Shown: positions 44,307 to 53,054, numbered from the stretch's first letter. The stretch is DNA of 64,000 nucleotides from UBA11986 sp963734955 (GCA_963734955.1 CAVTJO010000012.1:248001-312000); one strand, 5' to 3'. Notes: a model not told the origin generated them from the letters alone. Made by a program: numbers and translations.

Positions 44307-45668
44307 ATGTCAGATTATGTGAAAGACCTGATGGCGGAAGTGAAAGCCAAGAACCCCGCACAACCGGAATTCCATCAAGCCGTGCAAGAGGTGGCGGAAT
44401 CCCTCGCCCTGGTGTTTGAGCGACATCCTGAATACCGAGCCGCAAAGATCCTTGAGCGTATTATCGAGCCAGAGCGGATCATCATGTTCCGTGTCCCCTG
44501 GGTCGACGAACAGGGTGAGGTGAACATCAACCGCGGGTTCCGCATCGAAATGAACAGCGCCATTGGGCCATACAAAGGTGGACTTCGCTTCCATCCTTCG
44601 GTGAACCTCGGCATTTTGAAGTTCCTTGCCTTTGAGCAGGTGTTTAAGAACAGTCTCACCACGTTGCCAATGGGCGGCGGGAAAGGTGGTTCGGACTTCG
44701 ATCCAAAAGGAAAAAGCGATCTCAAGATCATGCGCTTTTGCCAGGCATTCATGAGTGAATTGTTCCGTCATATTGGAGCTGACACTGACGTCCCCGCGGG
44801 CGACATCGGGGTTGGTGGAAGGGAGATTGGCTACTTGTTCGGTCAGTACAAGAAGCTCAGAAATGAATTTACCGGGGTCCTCACCGGAAAAGGTCTGAAT
44901 TGGGGCGGATCACTCATCCGGCCGGAAGCAACCGGGTACGGTGCCGTCTACTTTGCAGCTGAAATGCTCTCAACCCGCGGGAAAACCCTGGAAGGCAAAG
45001 TATGCCTTGTGTCGGGCAGTGGAAACGTCGCACAGTACACGGTTGAGAAGATCAACGAACTGGGCGGGAAGGTGGTAACGTTGTCCGATTCAAACGGATA
45101 CATATACGACGAGGCAGGCATCACCCCTGAGAAGCTCGCATTCATCATGGATTTGAAGAACGTGCGTCGCGGACGAATCAAGGAGTACGCAGAGAAGTAC
45201 AAAGGTGTGGCGTATAAGGAGATCGACCCCAAAGCCAGTTCAAGTCCTCTATGGAACCACAAGGCTGATTGCGCATTCCCGAGTGCCACCCAGAACGAGA
45301 TCAATGGCCAGGATGCAGCAAATCTTCTCAGAAACGGCGTGTATGTGGTCTCCGAGGGTGCCAATATGCCGACTACGATTGAGGGCGTGAACACGTTTCT
45401 CGATGCGAAGATTCTCTACGGTCCGGGCAAGGCGGCAAATGCGGGTGGTGTTGCCACATCCGGACTTGAGATGTCGCAGAACAGCATGCGCTTGCCGTGG
45501 CCACGCGAAGAGGTGGACGGACGTCTGCGCCAGATCATGAAGAGTATTCACAAGACATGTGTGGAGACAGCAAACCGGTTCGGCACACCGGGCAATTACG
45601 TGAACGGTGCAAACATTGGCGGTTTCCTCAAGGTTGCCGATGCGATGATGGACCAGGGTGTTGTATAG
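44307..45668 (+). CDS. gdhA: Glutamate dehydrogenase, hexameric NADP-type, copy 2
   Basis: 453-aa paralogue of copy 1. TAGGAG lies 7 bp before ATG. The first half is nearly the same as copy 1 (INRGFRIEMNSAIGPYKGGL, MGGGKGGSDFDPKGKSDLKI, DVPAGDIGVGGREIGYLFGQ). The Rossmann domain differs more (VCLVSGSGNVAQYTVEKI against SGFGNVAWGAA in copy 1) and has an inserted stretch (EIDPKASSSPLWNHKADCAF). This suggests different nucleotide preference or regulation after duplication. Catalytic residues are intact. It is followed by a hairpin and the second receiver/PPDK-N gene, repeating the order of the first pair. Confidence 0.95.
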   Translation: MSDYVKDLMAEVKAKNPAQPEFHQAVQEVAESLALVFERHPEYRAAKILERIIEPERIIMFRVPWVDEQGEVNINRGFRIEMNSAIGPYKGGLRFHPSVNLGILKFLAFEQVFKNSLTTLPMGGGKGGSDFDPKGKSDLKIMRFCQAFMSELFRHIGADTDVPAGDIGVGGREIGYLFGQYKKLRNEFTGVLTGKGLNWGGSLIRPEATGYGAVYFAAEMLSTRGKTLEGKVCLVSGSGNVAQYTVEKINELGGKVVTLSDSNGYIYDEAGITPEKLAFIMDLKNVRRGRIKEYAEKYKGVAYKEIDPKASSSPLWNHKADCAFPSATQNEINGQDAANLLRNGVYVVSEGANMPTTIEGVNTFLDAKILYGPGKAANAGGVATSGLEMSQNSMRLPWPREEVDGRLRQIMKSIHKTCVETANRFGTPGNYVNGANIGGFLKVADAMMDQGVV

Positions 45669-45679
45669 TCACCAAACGC

Positions 45680-45704
45680 GGGGGCGTTCGAACCGAACGT
45701 CCCC
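45680..45704 (+). terminator. Strong hairpin after gdhA copy 2
   Basis: An 11-bp stem (one G-T pair) with a 3-nt loop: GGGGGCGTTCG at 45680-45690 pairs with CGAACGTCCCC at 45694-45704. It lies 11 bp after the gdhA stop and 63 bp before the next start. The following bases are only moderately T-rich, so termination may be partial and the hairpin may instead protect or separate the mRNA segments. Confidence 0.5.
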
Positions 45705-45767
45705 GTCCGGTTTCGCCTTTGCGATGAGTTGTTTCCTCAGGTTACATCAGGTGTACATATTCTTACG

Positions 45768-48700
45768 ATGAAGCCCGACTTCGAACACATGAAGAGTGCA
45801 TTTGACCCCCTGTGGGTCGAGCACGGCTACGGCAACCGGTTTCAGGGTTTTCAAAACCTGATGCGGCTCCGCATCCGCGACATCCTGCTCGTCTCCAGCC
45901 TCTATGATCTTTACCTGTTTGAAGAAGACGGACGCCTGTACGAGCTCATCCGCAATGAATATCAGGGTTTCAATCTGAGCCACTCGCCCGAACTTACACG
46001 TGTCTCAAGCGGCGCTGACGCGATCAAACTTGCCAAGGAAGAGAACCGTTTCGATCTGATTATTACGACTCTCCACATCGAGGATATGCATGCCATCGAC
46101 TTCACCAAGAAGGTGAGGCAGGAGGGAATCCACATACCTGTTGTCCTCCTTGCCCACGACAACCGTGAGCTCAAGGACCTGATGCTGCATGAGGAGGCAT
46201 TGGTATTCGACAAGATCTTCATCTGGACCGGCGACTTCCGCATCATCATTGCGATCGTGAAGAATCTTGAAGATCGAATGAATGTCGACCACGACACGCG
46301 CATGGTCGGCGTCCAAACGATCATTTTCATCGAGGACAACGTCAAATACTATTCATCAATCCTCCCGATCATCTACACCGAGATCCTGAAGCAATCGCAG
46401 CGTCTGATCTCTGAAGGAATAAACCTCACGCACAAATTTCTGAGAATGCGTGCGCGGCCAAAAATCCTTCTTTGTTCCACATACGAGGAGGCATGGTCAT
46501 ACTACCAGGAATACAAAGAGTTTGTCCTGGGAATCGTCTCCGATGTTGATTTTCCGCATCGCGGTGTTCAGGATCCTCGTGCCGGATTGGAGTTCGCACA
46601 AGAAGTACGGAATGAGCTACCTGACCTCCCGATCCTGTTGTTGTCTGACAATGAGGAAAATGAATCTCGGGCACACTTCCTGGGTACATCGTTCGTCATC
46701 AAAAACACGCCAACGCTGCTCACGGAGCTCCGCCAGTTCATGATCAAGTATTTCAGCTTTGGGGATTTCATTTTCCGAACCCCCGATGGAGTAGAGATCG
46801 GGCGGGCAGCTGACCTGAGAAGCCTTGAAGAACAATTACAGCTTGTGCCCGATGAGAGCATCCGCTACCATGGCGAGCGGAATCATTTTTCGAATTGGCT
46901 GAAGGCCCGGACTGAATTCTGGCTTGCACACCAGCTCCGACCGCGGAGGGTGGATGACTACCCGAATGCAGAAGCATTGCGCCAGGATCTCATCCACTCG
47001 CTGCATGCTTACGGTATCATTCGCCAACGCGGCATTATCACGGATTTTCAAAAGGAGACCTTTGATCCGGAAAGCAGCTTTGCCCGCGTTGGCGGTGGTT
47101 CGCTTGGCGGTAAGGCCCGCGGACTAGGATTTGTCAACACATTGATTAACGACTACAATGTCAGGAATCGGTTCGATGGCATTCAGATCTACGTCCCTCC
47201 TGCTGTCGTCCTCGGCACCGACGTTTTCGACCAGTTCCTCGACGAAAACAACCTGCGAAAATTTGCCCTTGGTTCAACAGATGACAGAGAGATCACCCGG
47301 CGCTTCCTTGGTGCCGAACGATTCCCCGAATCAATCCTCGGAGAGCTCGCGGCGTTCCTTGATATCATCCGGTCGCCACTTGCCGTGCGTTCTTCGAGTC
47401 TCCTCGAGGATTCACAGTACCACCCGTTCGCCGGCGTTTATGAAACCTATATGTTGCCGAACAATCAGGCAAATCCTCTTGCACGCCTGAACGACCTGCT
47501 GAACACTGTCAAGCGAGTGTACGCCTCCACATTCTATCAGAGTGCGAAGGACTATATCAAAGTAACCTCGTACAGACTTGAAGAGGAAAAGATGGCGGTG
47601 ATCATCCAGAAGATGATCGGTCGCACCCACGATGACAGGTTTTATCCCGATTTTGCGGGAGTGGCAAAATCGTACAATTTCTATCCGCTTCCTCCACAGA
47701 CTTCTTCAGACGGCATTGTTTCTGTTGGGCTCGGACTTGGCAAATGGGTGGTCGATGGCGGGAACTGCGTCCGCTTTTGTTCAAAGTACCCGACAGACTT
47801 GATACAATTCTATTCGGCGGAGGAAACCCTCAACACAACCCAGCGCGGATTCTTCGCGCTTCAACTGCATGCAAGCTCGGACTTCGGCGTCGAGACTCAC
47901 GACATGCTTGTGAAACCGCATGATCTTGACGTTGCGGAAAAGGACGGGACACTCCACCTCGTCGGCTCCACATATTCGCCCGAAGATGACGTGATTAATG
48001 ACGGCCTCTCCCGCCAAGGGATACGACTCGTGACGTTTGGACCCGTGCTTCGCCACAGACTCTTTCCTCTCTCCCAAATAGTCGAGCTCCTCACTGACAT
48101 GGGAACGTGGGGCATGGGCACACCTGTAGAAATCGAGTTCGCCGTGAATGTGTCCGGTTCGCGGGACAAGCCGAAGGAGTTCTGCATGCTGCAGATGCGC
48201 CCGCTGGTGTTGAGCCGGGAAGCCGAAGAGCTGAACATTGATGATCTCCAACCGGCAAAGTGCATCTGTTGCAGCGACAAAGTTCTTGGCAACGGGGTGA
48301 TCAGGGATATTCATGACATTGTGGTTGTCGATATCCACACATTCGACCGAGGGAAGAGCCACGAGGTTGCGATGGAAGTCACACAGTTCAATGAACAGCT
48401 TCTCTCGGAGAAACGCCCGTACGTTCTGATCGGAGTTGGACGATGGGGCACGCTGGATCCATGGCTTGGCATTCCCATTCGCTGGGATCAGATTTCCGGC
48501 GCACGTGCAATCGTGGAAGCATCATTCCGGGATATGGACGTCGCGCCATCACAGGGCTCCCACTTTTTCCAGAATATCACATCATTCATGGTGGGGTACT
48601 TCACGGTGAACGCAAAAGTGGAGAACAGCTTCATTGACTGGGATTGGCTGCTGCGCCAATCCCCTTTGGAAGAAAAGCGATTCACACGACTCATACGCTG

Positions 48701-48782
48701 TTCACAACCCATCATCGTCAAGATGAACGGACATCAAAACCGAGGCATCATCCTGAAACCGGAGGAACATCTTGGCAACTGA
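45768..48782 (+). CDS. Double-receiver / PPDK N-terminal (PEP-pyruvate-binding) protein, copy 2
   Basis: 1004-aa paralogue of 41202-44183, collinear along its whole length. ATG 45768 is used; a TTG at 45729 is in frame. The first receiver-like domain again lacks the acceptor (DLIITTLHIEDMHAIDF). The second retains it (IFIEDN, GIVSDVDFPHRG, VIKNTP), although the Lys context differs. The phosphotransferase motifs are GGKARGLGFVNTLI, PLAVRSSSLLEDSQYHPFAG, MAVIIQKMIG, LGLGKWVVDGG, IEFAVNVSGS and QMRPLVLS. The C-terminal 130 residues, shared by both copies (LIGVGRWGTLDPWLG, SQGSHFFQNITSFMVGYFTV), are outside the dikinase fold and look specific to this family. Its stop overlaps the start of the small zinc-ribbon gene. 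Confidence 0.85.
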   Translation: MKPDFEHMKSAFDPLWVEHGYGNRFQGFQNLMRLRIRDILLVSSLYDLYLFEEDGRLYELIRNEYQGFNLSHSPELTRVSSGADAIKLAKEENRFDLIITTLHIEDMHAIDFTKKVRQEGIHIPVVLLAHDNRELKDLMLHEEALVFDKIFIWTGDFRIIIAIVKNLEDRMNVDHDTRMVGVQTIIFIEDNVKYYSSILPIIYTEILKQSQRLISEGINLTHKFLRMRARPKILLCSTYEEAWSYYQEYKEFVLGIVSDVDFPHRGVQDPRAGLEFAQEVRNELPDLPILLLSDNEENESRAHFLGTSFVIKNTPTLLTELRQFMIKYFSFGDFIFRTPDGVEIGRAADLRSLEEQLQLVPDESIRYHGERNHFSNWLKARTEFWLAHQLRPRRVDDYPNAEALRQDLIHSLHAYGIIRQRGIITDFQKETFDPESSFARVGGGSLGGKARGLGFVNTLINDYNVRNRFDGIQIYVPPAVVLGTDVFDQFLDENNLRKFALGSTDDREITRRFLGAERFPESILGELAAFLDIIRSPLAVRSSSLLEDSQYHPFAGVYETYMLPNNQANPLARLNDLLNTVKRVYASTFYQSAKDYIKVTSYRLEEEKMAVIIQKMIGRTHDDRFYPDFAGVAKSYNFYPLPPQTSSDGIVSVGLGLGKWVVDGGNCVRFCSKYPTDLIQFYSAEETLNTTQRGFFALQLHASSDFGVETHDMLVKPHDLDVAEKDGTLHLVGSTYSPEDDVINDGLSRQGIRLVTFGPVLRHRLFPLSQIVELLTDMGTWGMGTPVEIEFAVNVSGSRDKPKEFCMLQMRPLVLSREAEELNIDDLQPAKCICCSDKVLGNGVIRDIHDIVVVDIHTFDRGKSHEVAMEVTQFNEQLLSEKRPYVLIGVGRWGTLDPWLGIPIRWDQISGARAIVEASFRDMDVAPSQGSHFFQNITSFMVGYFTVNAKVENSFIDWDWLLRQSPLEEKRFTRLIRCSQPIIVKMNGHQNRGIILKPEEHLGN

Positions 48783-48975
48783 AAAACAGAAAGGCAAGCC
48801 CGCAGGCGAGGTACGCACAAAGATCCACGACGTGTGCCCGCATTGTGGTGCCACGTTGAGTCCCTGGGAACAAGTACTGTTGAGTGTCGACAGGGCATTG
48901 ATGTGCAAACATTGCTGGTATCGGATTATTCTCGACGTATTCGACGAGGGCCCGAAAAAAGAAGGTCATAAATAA
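48772..48975 (+). CDS. Small zinc-ribbon protein
   Basis: 67-aa protein with a TTG start at 48772, supported by GGAGG 6 bp before it. The start lies 11 bp inside the end of the receiver/PPDK-N gene, indicating translational coupling. Two Cys pairs (CPHCG near residue 22, CKHC near 45) make a rubredoxin/zinc-ribbon knuckle with VLLSVDRALM between. The tail is charged. It ends 9 bp before the third glutamate dehydrogenase, so it is locked into this cluster. Possible roles are zinc-dependent protein contact or regulation of a neighbour. No family name is recognised. Confidence 0.8.
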   Translation: MATEKQKGKPAGEVRTKIHDVCPHCGATLSPWEQVLLSVDRALMCKHCWYRIILDVFDEGPKKEGHK

Positions 48976-48984
48976 AGGTGTGCG

Positions 48985-50232
48985 ATGAAATCATACAATT
49001 CATTCGACGTGACGCAACAACAGGTGCGGGAGGCAGCACGGTTGCTCAACCTCGACGACCCGACAAGGGAACTACTCCTCTGGCCGCAGCGGGAATTCAA
49101 ATTCACCATTCCGATCAAACTCGACAATGGTGAAGCAAAGATCTTTCACGGCTATCGAATCCAGCATAATTTTGCCCGTGGACCGGCAAAGGGCGGCATC
49201 CGCTTTCACCCCGACGAAACAGTCGACACCATCCGGGCGCTTGCAGGATGGATGACATGGAAGACTGCCGTGGTGGATCTTCCTCTCGGTGGCAGCAAAG
49301 GGGGCGTGGTGTGCGATCCACGCAAAATGTCGGAACGAGAACTGGAACACCTTGCACGCGGCTACGTCAGGGCCGTTATCCAGCAGATCGGCATAGACAA
49401 AGATGTGCCAGCACCCGATGTCTACACGAATCCCCAGACAATGGCATGGATGATGGACGAGTACGAGACCCTGGTGCAGCGCCATGAACCAGGAGTCATG
49501 ACCGACAAGCCGCTGCAGATCGGCGGAACCGAGGGGCGCCGGGACGCAACTGCACGAGGCGGAGTGATCACTGTGAGGGAAGCGTGTAAGGTTCTTGGCG
49601 TTGACCCGGGCGGAAGATTTGCCATTCAGGGGTTTGGCAACGCAGGACAACGAGCAGCGCTACTGCACCATGAATTGTTGGGTGGAGGAAAACTGATTGC
49701 GGTCTGCGACTCGACTGGTGGAATCCTCAATGACGACGGGCTCAATCCTAAAGAACTGGTAAGCTACAAGCTGCGAACAGGATCGGTCAGAGGATTCCCG
49801 GCCAGCAAGGAGATACCCCGGGATTCTGTGCTTGGTCTGGATGTCAACATCCTGTATCCCGCAGCACTTGAAAATTCGATTAACGAGCGGAATGCAGCGG
49901 CCATCAAAGCGAGAATCGTTTGCGAGCTTGCCAACGGCCCTACCACGCCTGAAGCAGATCTGATACTGTACAAGAAAGGAATTCATGTCATCCCTGACAT
50001 TCTCGCGAGTGCAGGAGGTGTAACGGTGTCTTACTTTGAGATGGTTCAAGACCGTTACTCATATTATTGGAGTGAGGAGATGGTTCACCAGCGTCTGGAC
50101 GAGAGGCTCACACGAGCTTATCACACTGTCCAGGAAGCGATCAAGGAAAAACGTGTTCATCCAAGACTCGCGGCCATGGTAGTCGGAGTGGCAAGGGTGG
50201 CCGAGGCGTGCAAGCTGCGTGGTTGGGTCTGA
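48985..50232 (+). CDS. Glu/Leu/Phe/Val dehydrogenase (glutamate dehydrogenase, type 3)
   Basis: 415-aa dehydrogenase of the shorter, clostridial/archaeal-like GluDH class, clearly different from the two 450-aa copies upstream. Motifs are GPAKGGIRFHPDETVDTIRA, WMTWKTAVVDLPLGGSKGGV (catalytic lysine), DVPAPDVYTNPQTMAWMMDE, IQGFGNAGQRAA and the C-terminal ILASAGGVTVSYFEMVQD. AAAGGTG precedes ATG. This class often runs in the glutamate-breakdown direction with NAD, so the cluster may hold enzymes for both directions. Specificity for glutamate rather than another amino acid is inferred from the neighbours. Confidence 0.93.
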   Translation: MKSYNSFDVTQQQVREAARLLNLDDPTRELLLWPQREFKFTIPIKLDNGEAKIFHGYRIQHNFARGPAKGGIRFHPDETVDTIRALAGWMTWKTAVVDLPLGGSKGGVVCDPRKMSERELEHLARGYVRAVIQQIGIDKDVPAPDVYTNPQTMAWMMDEYETLVQRHEPGVMTDKPLQIGGTEGRRDATARGGVITVREACKVLGVDPGGRFAIQGFGNAGQRAALLHHELLGGGKLIAVCDSTGGILNDDGLNPKELVSYKLRTGSVRGFPASKEIPRDSVLGLDVNILYPAALENSINERNAAAIKARIVCELANGPTTPEADLILYKKGIHVIPDILASAGGVTVSYFEMVQDRYSYYWSEEMVHQRLDERLTRAYHTVQEAIKEKRVHPRLAAMVVGVARVAEACKLRGWV

Positions 50233-50260
50233 AGTGTCTTCACAGAGAAGATTGTGGATT

Positions 50261-50287
50261 CATCTCAACACAAGACGTTGTGAGATG
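50261..50287. terminator. Weak convergent hairpin
   Basis: CATCTCA (50261-50267) pairs with TGAGATG (50281-50287) between two convergent genes. It has only a 7-bp stem and no T-run, so it is a tentative terminator. Confidence 0.25.
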
Positions 50288-50303
50288 ATTCGATATCGAG
50301 CAG

Positions 50304-50774
50304 CTAGCCAAAAACCGCGACGAAATCAGCAGTCTCGATGAGTCTGCCGGAAAGCTCGTCCTGGAATTCCTGGAACTGTGAGGCCGGTCCAAGCTGCAGC
50401 TCTCCTACGTTGAGCGCGTACACTGTAAGGACGAACTCATGTCCCCCGGTTCCCTTTGCTACTGTGGGACCGGTATAGCCGCTTCGGCCAAAGCTATTTC
50501 GAAGCTCGATGGTTCCCGGCGGAAGCCTGCGAGTCTGCGATGCACCTTCGCCAATCGCACGTGCATTGGGCGAGATATTGATCATGAGCCAGTGCACTGC
50601 CTTGTTTGCCGAAGGATGTTTGTCAACCATGCTGAGAGCAAACGACTTTGTTCCTTTCGGAAGGTCGGTCCAGGCAATTGGAAGGGAGAGATCGTGGCCG
50701 CCCGTCACGCTTTGATTGGCACACCTGGTTGGAATGTACTTGCCACCGGAAAGAGCGTCAGAAAAAACCTTCAT
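50304..50774 (-). CDS. YbhB/YbcL-family (PEBP, Raf-kinase-inhibitor-like) protein
   Basis: 156-aa phosphatidylethanolamine-binding-protein fold. It has the family stretches SVTGGHDLSLPIAWTDLPKG, SFALSMVDKHP, HWLMINISPNARAI, SFGRSGYTGP and HEFVLTVYALN. In the usual site DPD/GxHR, 'VDKHP' replaces the common 'DPDAP', so the anion-binding pocket is modified. The function of bacterial members is unclear; it may involve ligand or kinase binding. No signal peptide. It follows a receiver-domain gene with a 10-bp gap, a pairing that recalls the kinase-modulating role of PEBPs, but that is speculation. Confidence 0.85.
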   Translation of the reverse strand: MKVFSDALSGGKYIPTRCANQSVTGGHDLSLPIAWTDLPKGTKSFALSMVDKHPSANKAVHWLMINISPNARAIGEGASQTRRLPPGTIELRNSFGRSGYTGPTVAKGTGGHEFVLTVYALNVGELQLGPASQFQEFQDELSGRLIETADFVAVFG

Positions 50775-50784
50775 GGACGTGATT

Positions 50785-51222
50785 CTAGTGGGCGGCTTTC
50801 GAAGAGCGGGGGGATTTTTTTGTTGCGCGAAGGGCGGACTCTCTGATCTCGCGCTTCAGATCTTCCATCTCCACCCTTCCTTTTCTTAGATACTTCACAC
50901 CCTGCACGGTAAGATCCAACACCTCCTTGGAGCTGAGATCACGCCCTGTAATGACGATGATGGGAATGTTCTTCGTTTCCGGATCGGCCTTGAGCTCTTC
51001 CACAAACTGAAGTCCCCCCTTCTTACGCAGGGCAAGATCCATCAGAATCGCGGCAGGTTGATGTTCCTTCGCCCATCCCACCACATCGGTACCATCGACC
51101 GGAAATTGGATTCCCTCAAATCCATCATCTTCGATGATGAACTTCATCAAATTGGAAAAGTCGATGCTATCCTCAACTATCAGGATATGTCTCCGCTGAG
51201 AACCCTTGGTTTCTTTCTCCAT
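50785..51222 (-). CDS. Response-regulator receiver protein
   Basis: 145-aa receiver domain. ATG 51222 is taken; a TTG at 51276 would add 18 residues. It has ILIVEDS (acidic pair), the acceptor Asp in AILMDLALRKKGG, Thr in VITGRD and Lys in VKYLRKGRVE. A 25-residue basic, Ser-rich tail follows (ESALRATKKSPRSSK). There is no output domain, and the partner kinase is not in the immediate neighbourhood. It is probably co-transcribed with the PEBP gene. Confidence 0.83.
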   Translation of the reverse strand: MEKETKGSQRRHILIVEDSIDFSNLMKFIIEDDGFEGIQFPVDGTDVVGWAKEHQPAAILMDLALRKKGGLQFVEELKADPETKNIPIIVITGRDLSSKEVLDLTVQGVKYLRKGRVEMEDLKREIRESALRATKKSPRSSKAAH

Positions 51223-51324
51223 GAGCAGATAATTGGTCTGTAGAAGCGGCAGAGGTTGGTCGGTTGCCACATTCAAGGTAAATCAATCGAGGCACTAAGT
51301 CAATACAGCCAACCCTGAGGTTGC

Positions 51325-52329
51325 CTACGTCACAGGCAAACCCCGAATGAGTTCTACAATATAGTATACCCCTGCAGCAACAATTGCTGATGCAGGAATC
51401 GTGAAGATCCAGGCCCAGACGATCTTTCCGGCCACGCCCCATCGGACCGCTGAGAATCTCCGTGTGGCACCAACTCCCATTATGGCTCCAGCGATGGTAT
51501 GTGTTGTACTAACGGGAATGCCCGCCATCGCCGTGCCAAACAGCAGTGACGCACTTGCTGTCTCTGCACAGAATCCCCCAATGGGCCGAAGGTGTGTGAG
51601 TTTCATTCCCATTGTACGAACCACTTTCCAGCCGCCAAGATATGTTCCAAGTCCTATGGCAAAGTGTGCACACAAAATAACCCAAACGGGAACATAGAAA
51701 GTTGAACCGAGATAACCCGCCTTGTAGAGAACAAGTGCAATGATTCCCATCGTCTTCTGAGCGTCATTTGTCCCATGTCCAAGGCTGTATGCGGACGAAG
51801 AAACAAGCTGACCAATCCGAAATCCCCGGTCAACTTTGTTGGGCGGTGATTTTCGCACGGCCCAGGTTACGGTAACCATGAAAAAATACGATAGCACCAA
51901 CCCCACGACAGGAGATAGAACAATGAAGAGCGATACCTTAGTCAATCCGGATACTACCAGCGAACCGAATCCAGCTTTTGCCACTCCAGCGCCTGCAAGC
52001 CCGCCTATCAATGCGTGAGACACACTAATGGGCAGTCCGACTCGGGTACACCACTCAGTCCATATTATTGCCCCGATAAGGGCTGAGAGAATCAGGTACT
52101 CATTGACAATCGCAACTTCAACAATCCCTTTTCCGATCGTGGACGCGACGCTTGTCCCAAAGCCAAAGGCGGCAACAAAGTTGAAGAACGCCGCCCAGAG
52201 AACAGCAAGACGCGGAGAAAGTACTCTGGTCGACACAATGGTGGCAATTGAGTTTGCGGCATCGTTCATGCCGTTCAGGAAGTCGAATGCGAGCGCGAGA
52301 AGGATGATTATGATAACGATGATGAGCAT
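51325..52329 (-). CDS. pit: Inorganic phosphate transporter, Pit family
   Basis: 334-aa membrane protein with about ten spans and the duplicated PiT signature: FLNGMNDAANSIATIVSTRV near the N-terminus and SAYSLGHGTNDAQKTMGIIA in the second half. These aspartates bind phosphate and cation. Family ends IPVSTTHTIAGAIMGVGAT and VWAWIFTIPASAIVAA are present. It moves metal-phosphate with protons or Na+. The start lies 2 bp after the DUF47 gene stop, the standard DUF47-Pit operon, in which DUF47 is thought to modulate transport. ATG at 52329 is clear. Confidence 0.95.
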   Translation of the reverse strand: MLIIVIIIILLALAFDFLNGMNDAANSIATIVSTRVLSPRLAVLWAAFFNFVAAFGFGTSVASTIGKGIVEVAIVNEYLILSALIGAIIWTEWCTRVGLPISVSHALIGGLAGAGVAKAGFGSLVVSGLTKVSLFIVLSPVVGLVLSYFFMVTVTWAVRKSPPNKVDRGFRIGQLVSSSAYSLGHGTNDAQKTMGIIALVLYKAGYLGSTFYVPVWVILCAHFAIGLGTYLGGWKVVRTMGMKLTHLRPIGGFCAETASASLLFGTAMAGIPVSTTHTIAGAIMGVGATRRFSAVRWGVAGKIVWAWIFTIPASAIVAAGVYYIVELIRGLPVT

Positions 52330-52331
52330 TG

Positions 52332-52982
52332 TTACGCGGTTTTCACCATGATTGACTCAATGACGTTTGCTGCATCTTCACACTGGTCCGTCGCGGTTTC
52401 CAGACTTACCAACACCTCCTTCGTCTTGATGAGAAGGATAGGGTCCTTGCATGTTTCGAAGAGGCCGGCGATTGCCCGTTCAAACAAATCATCGGCTTCA
52501 TTTTCAATGCTGTTGATCTTGACAAGACTCTCCCTGATCTTGACAACATCGCTGAGATCCCGGAGAAGAGGAATTGCCGTATGTAGTTCGTACACCATGT
52601 CCAGTATCATGCCTGCAAGGCGTTCCTGCTCGGGCGAGATAAGCTCAACCCGATACAACACCAGCCTTGTTGCTGCTCCCTGGATAAAGTCAAGTATATC
52701 GTCAAGCTTTGATGCAAGTGCGTGGATATCCTCCCGATCAAACGGGGTGATGAACGTAGAACCGAGCTCAGAAAAAATCTTATGCGTAACCTCGTCGCCG
52801 TGATGCTCCAGCTCCTCGATCCGCTTGATTTTCTGGGCTCGCTCTTCCTTGGACATGCTGTTCGACATCAAATCCCTGAACACCTTTGCAGCGGTCAGAA
52901 GGTTATCAACATCCTTCTCAAAATAATTGAAGAACTTGTCATCCTTTGGAAGGAGAGCATGCAACAGGCTGTCGAGTTTCAT
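52332..52982 (-). CDS. DUF47/PhoU-like Pit accessory protein
   Basis: 216-aa all-helical protein of the DUF47 family, related to PhoU. It has the paired metal-binding-like motifs in RIEELEHHGDEVTHKIFSEL and SIENEADDLFERAIAGL, plus TPFDREDIHALASKLDDILD. It is encoded directly upstream of the Pit gene and probably regulates it. A 9-bp inverted repeat (53019-53027 with 53046-53054) is in its leader, 36 bp upstream of the start. Confidence 0.92.
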   Translation of the reverse strand: MKLDSLLHALLPKDDKFFNYFEKDVDNLLTAAKVFRDLMSNSMSKEERAQKIKRIEELEHHGDEVTHKIFSELGSTFITPFDREDIHALASKLDDILDFIQGAATRLVLYRVELISPEQERLAGMILDMVYELHTAIPLLRDLSDVVKIRESLVKINSIENEADDLFERAIAGLFETCKDPILLIKTKEVLVSLETATDQCEDAANVIESIMVKTA

Positions 52983-53018
52983 AGGATTCGATCCATGTGT
53001 GAGGTCGTGACCAAGCTA

Positions 53019-53054
53019 ACCGGGAGGACATAAAGGCCACCGATACCTCCCGGT
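53019..53054 (-). repeat. Leader hairpin of the DUF47-Pit operon
   Basis: ACCGGGAGG (53019-53027) and CCTCCCGGT (53046-53054) form a perfect 9-bp stem with an 18-nt loop, 36 bp before the DUF47 start. In RNA read leftward it exposes no obvious ribosome site and has no T-run. It may be a regulatory hairpin. The rest of the 263-bp gap (to 53245) holds nothing I can identify. Confidence 0.45.

Noticed and set aside
41202..48782. Annotation of the PPDK-N proteins as PEP synthase or pyruvate phosphate dikinase
   Set aside because: The phospho-histidine swivel domain and the PEP-binding C-terminal domain are missing in both.
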